A DNA stretch of 64,000 nt from Humulus lupulus (taxonomy: Eukaryota; Streptophyta; Magnoliopsida; Rosales; Cannabaceae). Positions within the stretch are counted from its first letter, which is position 1; every line of letters starts with the position of its first letter. This document shows, piece by piece, positions 47,217 through 57,906 of this stretch. The stretch is taken from positions 90,911,071 through 90,975,070 of the forward strand of contig NC_084793.1 in assembly GCF_963169125.1 (NCBI RefSeq). Direction: 5' to 3'. A model generated the notes under the pieces. That model saw only the letters and a list, made by a program, of their open reading frames with translations, was not told the DNA's origin and did not search any database. A program made the position numbers and the translations under genes.

Positions 47217-49743
47217 CTACGAGGCTGGAGGGTATTGAGGAGCATCCTGGTCGACAGCAGTGCCAGCTTCATTGTCTACGCCATATATCCCCGTTTCCAG
47301 GGAAATCTCTGGGGAAGCAGGAATTCTAGCTCTTTCTTCTTCCTCCAGGCGAATGGCGCACTGAGACATTAGAGTCCATCTCAAGCGCTCAGACAGGTAG
47401 CTGAAGCTGGCCTTCTGGTTGTGCTTCCAAAACTCGTAGAAGCAAAGGTGGGTGGCTTCCTTGTACTTCTCCAAGTTTTTGGTGTCAGTTTCCTCGAGCT
47501 CCTTCATGCGCCTTTCCAAATCCTCCGTCTCCTGCCTGCTCGCAATCAGATTGAGCTCAAGCTGTTTGGATTGTTGGTAATTGAGCTTGGCACTCTCCTT
47601 GAATTTTTCTTTATCTTCATTAGATTTCTTCAGGGTGTCTCGACTTTCCAACAGCTCCTTGGTCAGTGTGGCCTTTTGCTCAAGCAGTTCATCATTCAGC
47701 TTGGTCAACTCCGAGTTTTTCTCGAGCAGTTCACCATTCTGACTGGTCAGCTCAGTGTTCTTCTCGAGCAGGTCAGCATTTTTACCCTCGAGCGCTTTCA
47801 TGGCCTCAGTAAGCCTGGTGTCAAAATTTTAGTCTGGGACACCATTACACCTGCACGGCGCCAACCAGCAGTCATGGTCAGCAATCCCTGCAACCAGATG
47901 AAAAGAATAAGGCGAGGGCAGAAAATCAAAAGTAAATTACTCAGCAACAGAAAGCAACTTACACTGACTATCTCATTCAGCCCTCGATTTAGTGTTTGGT
48001 CGGTCTCCATGGATATGGTGCCGTCGATGGCCTCTTGACTGCGTTTGTGTTTGGAGAGCTTGTATATTCTCTCCCTGGCTGAACTGACCACGGAGCTGGA
48101 CAGGGAGCCTTCGGGTTGAGTGCGGTGTGTCTGGCTAGTAGGCGCCGAAGGAGTGGGATGCTGATCGACCGGTGCTGGAGGAGTAGAGTACTGGTCGGCC
48201 GGAGGCGTTGAGGCCGGCTGCTCGAGTGGAGATGGGGTGGCGTGTTTTCCTTCAAAGGAACAACTTTTGAAGGACCCTCGGTCCGGGCCTTCTTTGAGGC
48301 AATTTTGCTGCTCTCTCCTCGAGTCCTCTTGTTGTCTTTCTTCCTGTCGGAGGAAGCAGCAACGGCCTTGTAATGTTCGAATACGTCTTCAGATGACATA
48401 TTTGCACAAAAGGAAACAATACGAGCAGTGAGACAATATATATATATAGATGGAACTAAAAAAGAAAGTAAGAAGATTATAAGTAAAGTACCCGTGCTAC
48501 AACTACTGGTCGCTACATTACTTACTGAACTACTTACTGCCTAGAAGAAATATGAATTTAAGTTTGGAGTATACTTAAAGTTGTTATCCCCGTCAAATAA
48601 GTGACAAGGAATTGGCAAACTATCTAAGAAAGAGAAAACAGTACCGTTCTCATCCGAGGACTCGTTGATGGGGGCAGAGGGTTCGGTAGCTTTCTTTTTT
48701 CCCTTTCCCAGTGGAGCTGGGGGAGAAGCATCTCGCGAGGTGCTGGAGGGTTCCCTGATTGTCACTCCAGTCGTCCTCCTCCTTTGAGGTTGTGAAACGT
48801 CTGGGTCCTGCTCGGGAATCTCCTCGCTGGTGGCACTCCCTGCTGTTGACTCCCTCACATCCTGGTGAGGTGCCAAAAGCCCGACCAGCCTCAGGTTAGC
48901 CTTTGTGCCCAGATGCTTGACGCTCTTCTCTATGTCAGTCATGCTAGCCAAGAGTGCTGATCAGACTTCCATGTCTGGAGTGGGAGCTGGTCGCAGCCAT
49001 GGGCCTGAAAGGCACTAAAAATCTAAGGGAAATGCAGAAAGAAATAAAGAAAAATAAACGACCAGAGGAGTTAAAATATTACCTCCTTGGGTGAAGGCTA
49101 GGTTGTTGGCAACTATGTCTGTAGTCAGAAAGTACTCCAGATGGTATTTCCCCACATTGGATATGAAGGTTGTGTCACTCAGGAAAGTGCAGGACGTTTC
49201 CTGGTGACAAAAGTGGAAGAACCCCATGTTTTCTTGATTGGGGTTGGATAGTTGACCTTGTGTGGTGTGGGGACATGCCATTTCTTATGGCTATAAAGGA
49301 TATAGAGTGTAGAGAGCATTCTATACCCGTTTGGGGTTATTTGGAAAAGAGGGACCCCAAAGTAGTTGGTCACTCCTTGGAAAAAAAGGATGGAGAGGCA
49401 GGATCGCTCCTGCCTCGATGTGATATCTCGACCAGGTGCTATATGCGCCTCCAGGCAGATTCGCCCGTTGGTCTCTGGTAGGTTGGACTAGGGTCACCCC
49501 AGGAAGTCCGTATTTTTTAATGTAATTGGCAATCATCCTAACCATTACTCGGCTAGGAGGGGAAACATACCATTCAACATTTGGTTGAATGGCATTTCGA
49601 AGTTGGGCTTGAGATTGGATAGCAGGGTCGGGGGTGTTCTCTTCTCGACCACTAATCGAAGGAGTTTCAGCCCGAGGAGCAAGCTGATTTAAAGAGGAAG
49701 CGGACAGTTTCCTTTTCTGAGCTTTGGATTTTACTCGACCCAT
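47217..49743 (-). pseudogene. Antisense gene of Tat B ('putative gypsy type transposon' family, long coiled coil)
   Basis: On the strand opposite to gag-pol. N-terminus MGRVKSKAQKRKLSA (basic), then MVRMIANYIKKYGLPGVTLV, STWSRYHIEAGAILPLHPFF, and in a second frame NYFGVPLFQITPNGYRMLS and HKKWHVPTPH, matching the domain of Tat A. A Ser/Pro-rich linker with basic clusters (RRRTTGV, KGKKKATE; 48541-48951) and SEDVFEHYKAVAASSDRKKD, KIASKKARTEG (47989-48399) follow. The C-terminus (47217-47801) is a 130-residue heptad-like coiled coil of L-E-K-N-x-E-L-T repeats. GT/AG-type gaps separate the blocks. No protein function is established by the sequence. Confidence 0.65.
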
Positions 49744-50779
49744 ATTTTGAAGTGGGGTCGATGGAGTGTTTGGGGTGACGCGAGAAAAGGGAATTTATGG
49801 TATCAACAGCGACGGTTGCTCCTCGTCCTCAAGTAATTGGGCTAGCAAGTCATCGTCGATAGGTCTCTCACCTCCCCACAGATCTTGTGTGAAAAGGTGC
49901 GAACAGAGAAAGGGGAGATGAGAAATCAAAGCCTAAAAACTCGTGTTGAGAGTTGGAATAGCGCTACTCGTGTATAAAGGCTAAGCTTTTATACGGCCAG
50001 CAGCATTCTAGCAAAAGCACTAAGTTTTGTACGAGAAGTTTGAGAAACAGATTAAAAAGCAGAAGTCAAAAGTTTTCCAGGAAAAATTCTTCGACTCTGG
50101 AAGGGCAGGAAAAACCCAGTTTTTCAGCTAGCTTAAAAATCGAATTTTTACTTCGATTTTACGCCCTAAATCTACAATCTTAACTACCAAACTGACTCCT
50201 ATCACCTTTGAAACATTATTTCACTACCCTATCAAATATCGATCAATATACCCACTTATCCCAAAGCAACTTCAACCAAGAACATTCAAAAGCTCAGAGA
50301 TAAAACATATATAAGAAGGTTTTGCATGGCATCCCAAACGACAAAAAGATTCGGGGAACTTACTTGGATGAAAGTTGGAGTATGAACACGAACGTTTTGA
50401 ACATCTGAGCGAAAGTTCCTTAGGTTAGCGATGAAAGCTTCTGGGTAATCTGAGCTCTGAAGGTTGAAGTTCTTTAAAGTTCTTGAAGAAGAGAAGGCGA
50501 GTGGAAGGTAAAAAGTAAATATGTGATTTTGGGGTATTATTTATAGTGATCATGACGCCGTAAAAGGGGTAATCATGGAATTACTTCTTTCAAAGTATGG
50601 GGAAGTGCGATAGCCGTCAGACAATTTTTTGGGAAATCGAAAAGACTTGATTGGACATGATTGGTTACTTTTTTTCGAGAAGGCATGGGCGGCTCTGACA
50701 GATTTGGTGGGGTATGCGAAGGGTCAGTTTCCTAAGTTTACTTTATGCTGGTCGCAATAAAGTAAACTTGGTGGGCAAA
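49744..50779 (+). other. Tat B 3' untranslated region, also upstream of the antisense gene
   Basis: No coding frame on either strand is supported. On the minus strand a promoter-like stretch reads CACTATAAATAATACCCC (about 50537-50554, minus strand), ~800 bp upstream of the antisense ATG, which could be its TATA box (TATAAATA). The purine-rich tract at 50767-50779 precedes the 3' LTR. Confidence 0.4.
50540..50550 (-). promoter_or_regulatory. Possible TATA box of the Tat B antisense gene
   Basis: Plus strand 'tatttatagtg' gives CACTATAAATA on the minus strand. It is followed downstream on that strand by a CT-rich leader (TTTACCTTCCACTCGCCTTC, TCTTCTTC). Position and composition fit a plant core promoter, but chance TATA strings are common in this AT-rich DNA. 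Confidence 0.35.
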
Positions 50780-51400
50780 TGTTTACCAAAAAATGACTGT
50801 TGATGACGTGGCAAGGATTTCTCACACGTGGTTGACGCGTGGCAGAGTCAAGACAAGGAGGTGCTGTTCGATGATCGACCAGCTGCATATTGCTTCACCA
50901 TACTTCACGATTAGATACGATCAGTCTTGTCGTATGATTCAGTTTATTTCCTTTAAAAATTGTAATCTTATAATAATTACATTGATTATTAACTCTTTAT
51001 GACCTTGATACACGGATATTAAGGAAAAGTTAAGGCCCATTGGCCCATGTAACCCCCCTTGAGCCTATAAATATGCATGAAATAGCTCAAGGAGGGGACT
51101 TTTGGCTTTTTTATCTTTTTCCTGAATACTGAGAGAAATAGCACACAGTGCGATTATCCTCCAAATAGTTGCATTTTCCCTAAGGCTTGTGAAACTCAAG
51201 AACCCTAGTTCTTTGATCACGACATTGAGATTCAATATTAATAATAGAACTAAGTGGACGTAGGTCATTACCATTCATTGAGGCTGAACTACTATAAATC
51301 GTTTGTGTTTATTCTTTACCATTAGATTGCATTTTTGATTATTATCATATTTCTTGTCGTATTCTTGACTCCGTGTCGTTGGCCAAATCAAGGGTCAACA
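50780..51400 (+). repeat. Tat B 3' LTR
   Basis: TGTTTACCAAAAAATG to GGGTCAACA, 621 bp, followed by the target duplication GAGAT. Confidence 0.92.
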
Positions 51401-52655
51401 GAGATGATCCAGGACCCAAGTGCCAATGTCTTCTAAGGTACGTATTTCCTTTTGCATTGCTTCTCACCACCTTGCATCAATCATTGCCTCTTTAAAAGAT
51501 TGAGGCTCAACACCTGCTGTCATAGCTGCAAGAAAAATTTTATGTCGCAAAGAAATTTTTTCGCAATTGACAAAGTGTTATAGGATACACAGTACCTAAA
51601 GAAGACTGAGAGGCGGGTAGAACGGTGGGACTAGATGCAGGACTCAAATTTCGCACAGTGTTTGTCACAGAATCTCGAAGAAGAACAGAAGGTTGTTTAT
51701 CTCTCATACCTTTTCCCATGTTATCATCTGCAATATCGTTCCCTGTAGCAATCACGCATCTATATGTAATTGAGCTAGGCAAACCGTGAGTAGATGTTGT
51801 GCTAGGCACATCGCTAGTAGTAGGGGCAACAATTGCTGTGCTAGGCGTGGTAGGCACTGGATCAACATCAACAAGCTCCCCTGTCCCATCTTGCTCATGT
51901 GTTGCCGCCACAACTACCATATCTTCCACATTTTCATGACTAAGGAAACTAACATCATCATGCCCAATTAAATTTTCAGTAGCATCACCATCAGTAGAAG
52001 CAACAATATTATCATTAAGAGAAAACAGAAATTCATTTTCATAAAAAATTACATCCCGAGAGACAAAAAGTTATCTTTTTTCAAGATCATATTACTTCCA
52101 ACCCTTTTTCCCATAAGGGTAGCCAACAAAAATTCACTTTTGGCTGCGACTTGCAAATTTATCACTCTTTGCTCGTTGGTTATGAGCATAGCATAGTGAC
52201 CGAAAAACACGCAAAGCAGCATAACAAGGGATAACACCAAATAAAATTCCATGTGGGGTCTTGTGATTAAGAACTGCAGAAGGTGTTTTGTCAATCAAAT
52301 AACCTGCTTCCAAAACACATTCTCCAAAAAATTTAATAGGAAGATTACCCTGAAATAGTAAAGCGCGAGCAACATTCAAAATGTGTCTATGCTTGCGCTC
52401 AACCCGACCATTTTGTTGAGGCGTCCCAACACACGAAGTTTGAAAGACAATACCATTCATAGAAAAGAATTCTTTCATACAATTGAATTTCGTACCATTA
52501 TCACTTCTCACAGTTTTGACAACAATCTCAAATTGACGATGTACCATAGCAAAAAAAAAAAGTAAGAGTGCATTTTCCACTTCTATTTTATTATTCAAAA
52601 GATAAATCCACAGATAAATCCACACAACACGAGAATATTCATCAACTATCGTCAA
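51401..52655 (-). pseudogene. Ale integrase, C-terminal linker and first part of RT
   Basis: Core integrase: TIVDEYSRVVWIYL (first Asp), TVRSDNGTKFNCMKEFF (second Asp), TPQQNGRVERKHRHILNVAR (Glu), NLPIKFFGECVLEAGYLI, LFGVIPCYAALRVF. Then a linker (51540-51929) and, in 51401-51530, RT entry EAMQKEIRTLEDIGTWVL. A duplicated WIYL block and an A-run (52551-52560) mark local slippage. The RT continues at 41008. Confidence 0.88.
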
Positions 52656-53583
52656 AAAATAAGAAGCACCACATGAAGAGGGAGTTCTATATGGTCCCTA
52701 TAAATCACAATGCACAAGTTCAAAAAATTTAGTACTTTTGTTTTCACTAGTAGGAAAGCTATCCTTAGTTTGTTTGGCACGGTGACAAATTTCACAAGCC
52801 TTATTCCACTTTTTACTACTATTAATATCAGTAACAAATTTAACGACCTTTTCCGACTGATGCCCCAATCGTTGATGCCATAACACTAAGGCAGAAGTTG
52901 ACCCATTCACTGTCAAGGCTTGTAATCTTGGAAAACTGCAGAAATAATAGAGTTTGTCCTTTTGTTCACCCGCAACAATCAACATCTTTGAACTTTGGTC
53001 TTGAATAACACACAAAGAATTAGTAAAATTCACTATACAATGCACATCATCAACCAGCTGTGACACAAAAATCAAGTTACAATTTAATTTAGGAACATAT
53101 AACACATTCCGAAGAGTTAGGCCACTAGGAAGACAAATTGAGCCCTCTTTAGTTGCTGTGCCTTTTTGGCCATCAGGAAGACCCATTGGACAAGACGGTA
53201 CAACATTCACATTCTATAAAACATTTCAAATTTCCAGTGACATGATTCGAGGCACCTATGTCAATAATCCAAGAAAAATTTCTAGACTCACCAATCATGC
53301 GATCATTAGCAACGTCCTTATTACCAAGCATATCAATCAGAGTTTGCCATTGTTCGGAAGTGAGACCCTGTACCGGAACTTCGTCAGATGTGCTAACAAA
53401 AGGAGCTGCTGCCCCTTGTGCACTGCTACCAATCACATAAGTATGGTGGGCTGTGATGCTTACTCCACGTCCCTTGCTTGTCACTAATGGTTGTTGCCCG
53501 GTTAAACCACGAGTAGCACCGCCACGACCAAGATTGCGAGGAAGATCTCCCCACCATTCGGGATATCCCACTAACACAAACAC
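52650..53583 (-). pseudogene. Ale protease and GAG-pre-integrase
   Basis: FSWIIDIGASNHVTG is the protease active site with the usual D-T/S-G changed to D-I-G. Then LPSGLTLRNVLYVPKLNCNL, ISQLVDD-type block (FVSQLVDDVHC) and LVLWHQRLGHQSEKVV with CEICHRAKQTKDSF of the GAG-pre-integrase zinc finger. A frame break lies near 53210. Confidence 0.85.
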
Positions 53584-54418
53584 ATGCTTTTATCATGTCC
53601 GGAATGACTATAGTGAGTGCAAAACATGACATATTTATCGGCATGATTTTTCTCCTTGCTCATAGACTTAACCGCAAACGCCATTACCTCAGGCTCATTG
53701 TGTGCACGAGCAGGGACACGAAGTTGTTCTTCTTGAAGTATTGTTTGAAAAATATGATTGAGAGAGGGCAGAGGTTCTTGTGAAATCAAAGTAGATCGTA
53801 CCTGGGCATAGAGAGAATCATCCAAACCAAGGAGAAATTGATGCACATACACTTTGTCACGTCGTTTCTCAAGCTTGGCACTAATATTGCAAGTACATTT
53901 GCCATACTCACAGCTTGGAATAGGATCCGAAGAAGCCATTTCGTCCCAAATTTTCTTCAAATTACCAAAGTATTGCTAAACTGGCATGCCTTTGGCTTGT
54001 TTGCAATCGGCCAAAGGTGTCTTCAAGTGTTGAAGACAAGGACCATTGACGACACAAAATCTCTCCTTAAGATCATCCCACAACAATTTTGCATCCTCAC
54101 AGTAAGAAATAGATGAAGCAACTGAAGGTTCGATGGTCTGCATAATCCACGATACCCACATAGAATGAACTGTATACCAGTCATCAAGATTTTCTATTTC
54201 GATAGATTTTGGTTTCGAAATCGTTCCATCAATGAAACCAAATTTTCGTCGAGATTGTAGAGCCAATCGAATTAAGCGACTCCATTCTTCATAGTTCTCC
54301 CCACGTAATTTAATTGGTGTAATGGTATTACTCAGATTATCTTGTGATCCAAGATAATACGGGGAGCCAAGATCAACTCGATATTCCTTGCTAGATTTAT
54401 CACCATCACTGCTAGACA
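53571..54418 (-). pseudogene. Ale gag
   Basis: MSSSDGDKSSKEYRVDLGSP at the start, then TPIKLRGENYEEWSRLIRLA, KFGFIDGTISKP and WIMQTIEPSVASSISY (UBN2-type gag), a stop near 53978, then YVHQFLLGLDDSLYAQVRST and a knuckle-like C-T-H-Y-S-H-S-G-H-D. The start Met chosen is at 54418, directly after the untranslated leader. Confidence 0.85.
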
Positions 54419-54481
54419 TGGCTACTGTCAAGATTTTTTTTTTTTGTCATTTCTCCAGCCCTAGATGAGTATTCCTAGGGT

Positions 54482-54494
54482 CAGCCTGATACCA
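54482..54494 (-). promoter_or_regulatory. Ale primer-binding site (initiator tRNA-Met)
   Basis: Minus strand TGGTATCAGGCTG directly abuts the 5' LTR at 54495. Confidence 0.85.
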
Positions 54495-56299
54495 TGTGAA
54501 TGAATTATTTAATATTCTTTTTTCTTGTCTCATTAAGAGTATGTAGGAAAAATATAGGGAATTTTTAAAAAATATGACTTTTATACCATCAATGTGCAAA
54601 AATATGAGAGTTATATATTTTTTTAATTTGTATGAGAAATTTATTAAAGAAAAAGTTAAAGTATGGGAAACACAATTAGTAGCTAACTAAAATATAGAAA
54701 TGTCACATTTTTTTATTATAGTTATTTTTATTTTTTATTTTGAAGGTAATTTTTTTTCCATCATTTTTTTTTATTATTAATTTTTTTTCTTTACTTGTTT
54801 TTTCTTCCATTTTTTCATTTTTCATTTTTTTTTCTACCAATTTTTTCCTTCATCTTTTTTTCTTTCAATTTTTTCATTATTCTTCTTCTTTTTTTCATTT
54901 TTATTCATTTATCTATTTTTTCTTTCATTTGTATTGTTTTGTTTTTTTTTCATATTTTTTCAGTTTTTTTTTCATTTTATTTTTTCTTCATTTTTGTATT
55001 TATTATTTTCTCCTTCAATTTTTTTTTCTTTTTTTCACACATATGAGCTTTTTTTTCTTCTTCTATTTTTTTCATTTTTTTCTACCAATTTTTTCATTCA
55101 TATTTTTTTTCTTTTCATTTTTCCATTATTTTTCTTCTTCTTTTTCTTTTCATTCTTATTTATTCATCTATTTTTTTTTCATTCATCATTTCTTTTGTTT
55201 TTTTTTCATTTTTGTACTTATTCATTTCTCATTCTATTTCTTTTTTTTTCACACATATATTTTAACATTACATAATTATTCTACTATTTTATTTATTTAT
55301 TATCTTTTATTATTGTAATTTTTTTTATAGTTTTTCCACTATATGTAAAAAAAATTCAAATCAATTTTTTCAGCATTTTCTTTTTACTGTAACACTTATA
55401 GGAATACCAAAATTTGGAAAGAAAACTAATAAAAATATGAAAACGTGAATGGGTAACTGGTTACCTTCACATTCTTTGTGTGTATATTTATGAGGGTAAC
55501 TGGTTACTTTCACGTTCTGGTGTGTGTATATTTATGGTTTCTTTATGGTAACTAGTTACTTATGTTACTAAAATCATAGTTACTTATTCTTCCTTTTTTA
55601 ATGAAGTGTTCTTCCATTTTTTCCTTCAAATTTAATGTTTCTTTTCATATTTAATATAAGTAACTCGTCACCCTTCTTAGGTAACTGGTTACCTCTCTTA
55701 TGGCAGAAAGTTACCCATCTCAGGATAACTGGTTACCCCTCCTGGTGCATGTTATTTAACCTAGCTCTAAGATTTTTTTTTAAGATCAATCAAGTAATTG
55801 GTTACCCTATCCAGAATTTGAAAAAAAAAATGTACAATCTTAAAAAAACATGTTTATAATAAATAAATAATAATTTTAAAAACAATTCATATAACAAAAA
55901 AAAAATTGCAAAACAACCAAAGAAAAATTTAATATAAAATTAGTAATATAAAAACAATTTAAAAAAACAAATAACCTAAAAAAATAATAATCAAATTACA
56001 AACACACCCTTCAAAATTTGATTAAGAGTAAAACTATGGCATAAACCAATTTTTATATAAAAATATGGGAAAATAAACCCATAAAAGTGAAAATTCTTAA
56101 AAAAAAAGTCATATATTAACTTTTTTTGAAAAAAAAGCCATATTTTTGCACACTCTATTAAAAATCTCATACAAAATGTAATTTCCTCAAAAATATATAT
56201 ACACCTAAGGACTTACTTGAGGCTTTCGAAAGCCCATACAAAGCCATAAAAAAATTCTAATTACATTTACATTTACCCCAAACATAATTATTCGTAATA
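54495..56299 (-). repeat. Ale 5' LTR interrupted by a TIR element
   Basis: Both ends match the 148-bp LTR at 27227: left part 'tgaattatttaatattcttttttcttgtctcattaagagtatgtagg', right part 'atatatacacctaaggacttacttgaggc ... aacataattattcgtaata'. The insertion is at 54557-56188. Confidence 0.8.
54557..56188. mobile_element. Mutator-like TIR element with Phe/T-rich core and GGTAACNNGTTACC palindromes
   Basis: Inserted in the Ale LTR with AAAAATATA on both sides (54548-54556, 56189-56197), a 9-bp duplication as for Mutator-like elements. Ends are GGGAATTT...AAATATGAC and (reverse complement of the right end) GAGGAAATTACATTT...AAAAATATGGC. Core: a 560-bp T-rich tract with TTTTTTCATTTT repeats (54720-55270), then seven near-palindromes related to GGTAACTGGTTACC (55452, 55495, 55547, 55657, 55680, 55724, 55792), then A-rich DNA. 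No transposase. The 1.63-kb size is known from the restored LTR, so the boundaries are well constrained; superfamily is inferred. Confidence 0.6.
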
Positions 56300-57824
56300 C
56301 TATTGGAGCTAATAATGTGACATTTTTTTTAAAACTTTTTACCACTCCAATCATAACTCTTTTTAGGCTAGCTATAATAGTAATTTATTTTTTGACTAGT
56401 CAAATATCTTAGTGTGAGGTAGTTAACCAAATTAATGACATATTATTTTAATAAAAAAAAATAATAATGATTGATTATTTTAACCAAATTAATGATCTAA
56501 ATTCGTAAAAATTATTAAATTAATCTATGTTGGAAATCTAAATTTGTAAAAATGATTGAATTAATCAACTTTAGTGTGGTTGGAGATGGGTAACACCCAA
56601 ATATTTAAATAAATATATATAATAACTTTTCGTTTGTGAAAGAAAGACACTGCACAACGACCAATAGAAATTGTTCTTCACAATAGATAGATTCATATAT
56701 GATCACTAATAGGAGATAAGGAATAAAATCGTTTTTATTTAATAAGTGGTCGACACACTATTTTAGATTCGAAGTTGGTCCTTCAATATTACAAATTAAA
56801 ATCTCCCTTCTTTATTTTTCCCTCCAATTTCTTTTTCACTAATAAAAATTGACAATTATTTTAAATTATATATTTTAACTGAGTTATATTTTTAACATAG
56901 AAAATTTGATTTCCAATATTACTCCATGAATGATCAAATAGACAAGGAATATCCGAGGACCTTTTCTACTATGCTAACACTAGGGGTGGTGCTAATTGAT
57001 ATTTTGTAATCGGTATAATAGAGCTTGTCCGCATAGGCACGTATAATTGGCCTTGGGAAAAATTCAAAGCAAGAACTAATGTTTTATTTGTTTTAAAAAA
57101 AACACAAGAAATGCTTTTAGTTTTTGTATATTGACTCCTATTGGCAACAATTTGCTCCATATTCACATTTTCCATTCTGGCTTCTTCATAATTAATAAGA
57201 ATAATAATTTACAAATAAATAATTTCTTTTAGTGTATAATAAGATGACTGAATTTCAATAATGAGGTGTAAAACTAATATCAAAATGGTTCGGATAATAA
57301 TGGGACACGTGCAAAATTTAACAAGTGTGAACAAAAAGAACAAGAGAAAGATATAGAACATTTCTAATATATTTTATATATTATAAATTAGAGGAGAAAG
57401 ACATATAAATAAATCTAATAAAAAAACAATAATTAACTGGCATTAATAATATTCTTTCAAAAAAACTTGGCATTAATAATACAACACTGCCGAAAGTATA
57501 TTGTACCTGTCTTGTTAACAATTGGTTGCCCTACAGTCCATGCAAAATATTAATAAATAATAAGAATGCTCTTCTCTGTATCTACCTATTGCTCAACAAC
57601 TATATTATTATTATTATTAGTATTGCTGTTGTTGTTGTTATTTATTTTAAGAGAACAACTCAGCTATATAATGCATATGTGTTGTCTTCTTAGTATCTAT
57701 CGTGATAGTAGAAACAATGTGTACAAAGTTTTTCAGTATATATATATATATATCAATGATACCAGAAACAATGGTTAATCATAAAATTCATCATAATTGA
57801 TTCGAATTTTCTACCAATTAACAT

Positions 57825-57860
<36 letters not shown>

Positions 57861-57906
57861 CATACGCGCGTGTGTATACGTGAATGAGAAGAGATTAAGT
57901 ACAAAC
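56300..57906 (-). other. AT-rich intron 1 sequence downstream of xylanase exon 1
   Basis: No coding sequence is supported. There are possible MITE-like arms (CACTCCAATCATAACTC at 56341-56357 against an inverted GTGTGGTTGGAGAT at 56574-56587), a (TAT)n/(TTG)n stretch near 57600-57640, TA microsatellites (57736-57752, 57830-57860), and generic AT-rich DNA. The donor of exon 1 (GCAG|GTTTGT) is at 57906. Confidence 0.35.

Larger units (their letters stand above)
41009..51400 (+). mobile_element. Tat-lineage Ty3/gypsy retrotransposon B containing a fused Tekay fragment
   Basis: Two 621-bp LTRs (41009-41629, 50780-51400) with target duplication GAGAT (41004-41008, 51401-51405). Plus strand: primer-site region TTCTGATGCTTTCATTGAGA (41630-41649), gag start, then Tekay sequence (42268-45655), then Tat integrase (45656-46524), a 3' region with an antisense gene (49743-47217), a purine-rich tract CTTGGTGGGCAAA (50767-50779) and 3' LTR. 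Rest of gag, protease, RT and RNase H are missing at the Tat/Tekay junction. Inserted in the Ale RT, opposite in orientation to Tat A. Confidence 0.92.
27227..56299 (-). mobile_element. Ale/Retrofit-type Ty1/copia retrotransposon, split by two Tat insertions and one in the LTR
   Basis: Short LTRs (27227-27374; 54495-56299 with an insertion) bound a minus-strand gag, protease, integrase, RT and RNase H. The gag start (SSKEYRVDLGSPYYLGSQDN) is that of the Ale/Retrofit group. The RT reads across the two Tat elements: ...TWVLDHL | (41009-51400) | LPPRKNALGNCWVYKIKYN...KARLV | (28686-40874) | [14 protein letters not shown]. Subtracting insertions leaves about 4.85 kb, a normal Ale size. Many stops; inactive. 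The outer target duplication is not clear (CATCT versus CTATT). Confidence 0.9.

Noticed and set aside
47421..48038. 205-aa plus-strand Leu/Gln-rich frame
   Set aside because: It is the complement of the coiled-coil part of the Tat B antisense gene; leucine codons on one strand create it on the other.
54740..55318. 192-aa Phe-rich open frame
   Set aside because: It is a T-rich low-complexity tract; all three frames are open and Phe-rich, with no domain.
55452..55806. CRISPR-like array from the GGTAAC repeats
   Set aside because: Units are short imperfect palindromes with irregular spacing in a plant transposon, not repeats with uniform spacers.
56969..57175. 68-aa minus-strand frame near xylanase exon 1
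   Set aside because: Lies within intron 1, no recognised domain, ordinary for random frames of this size.
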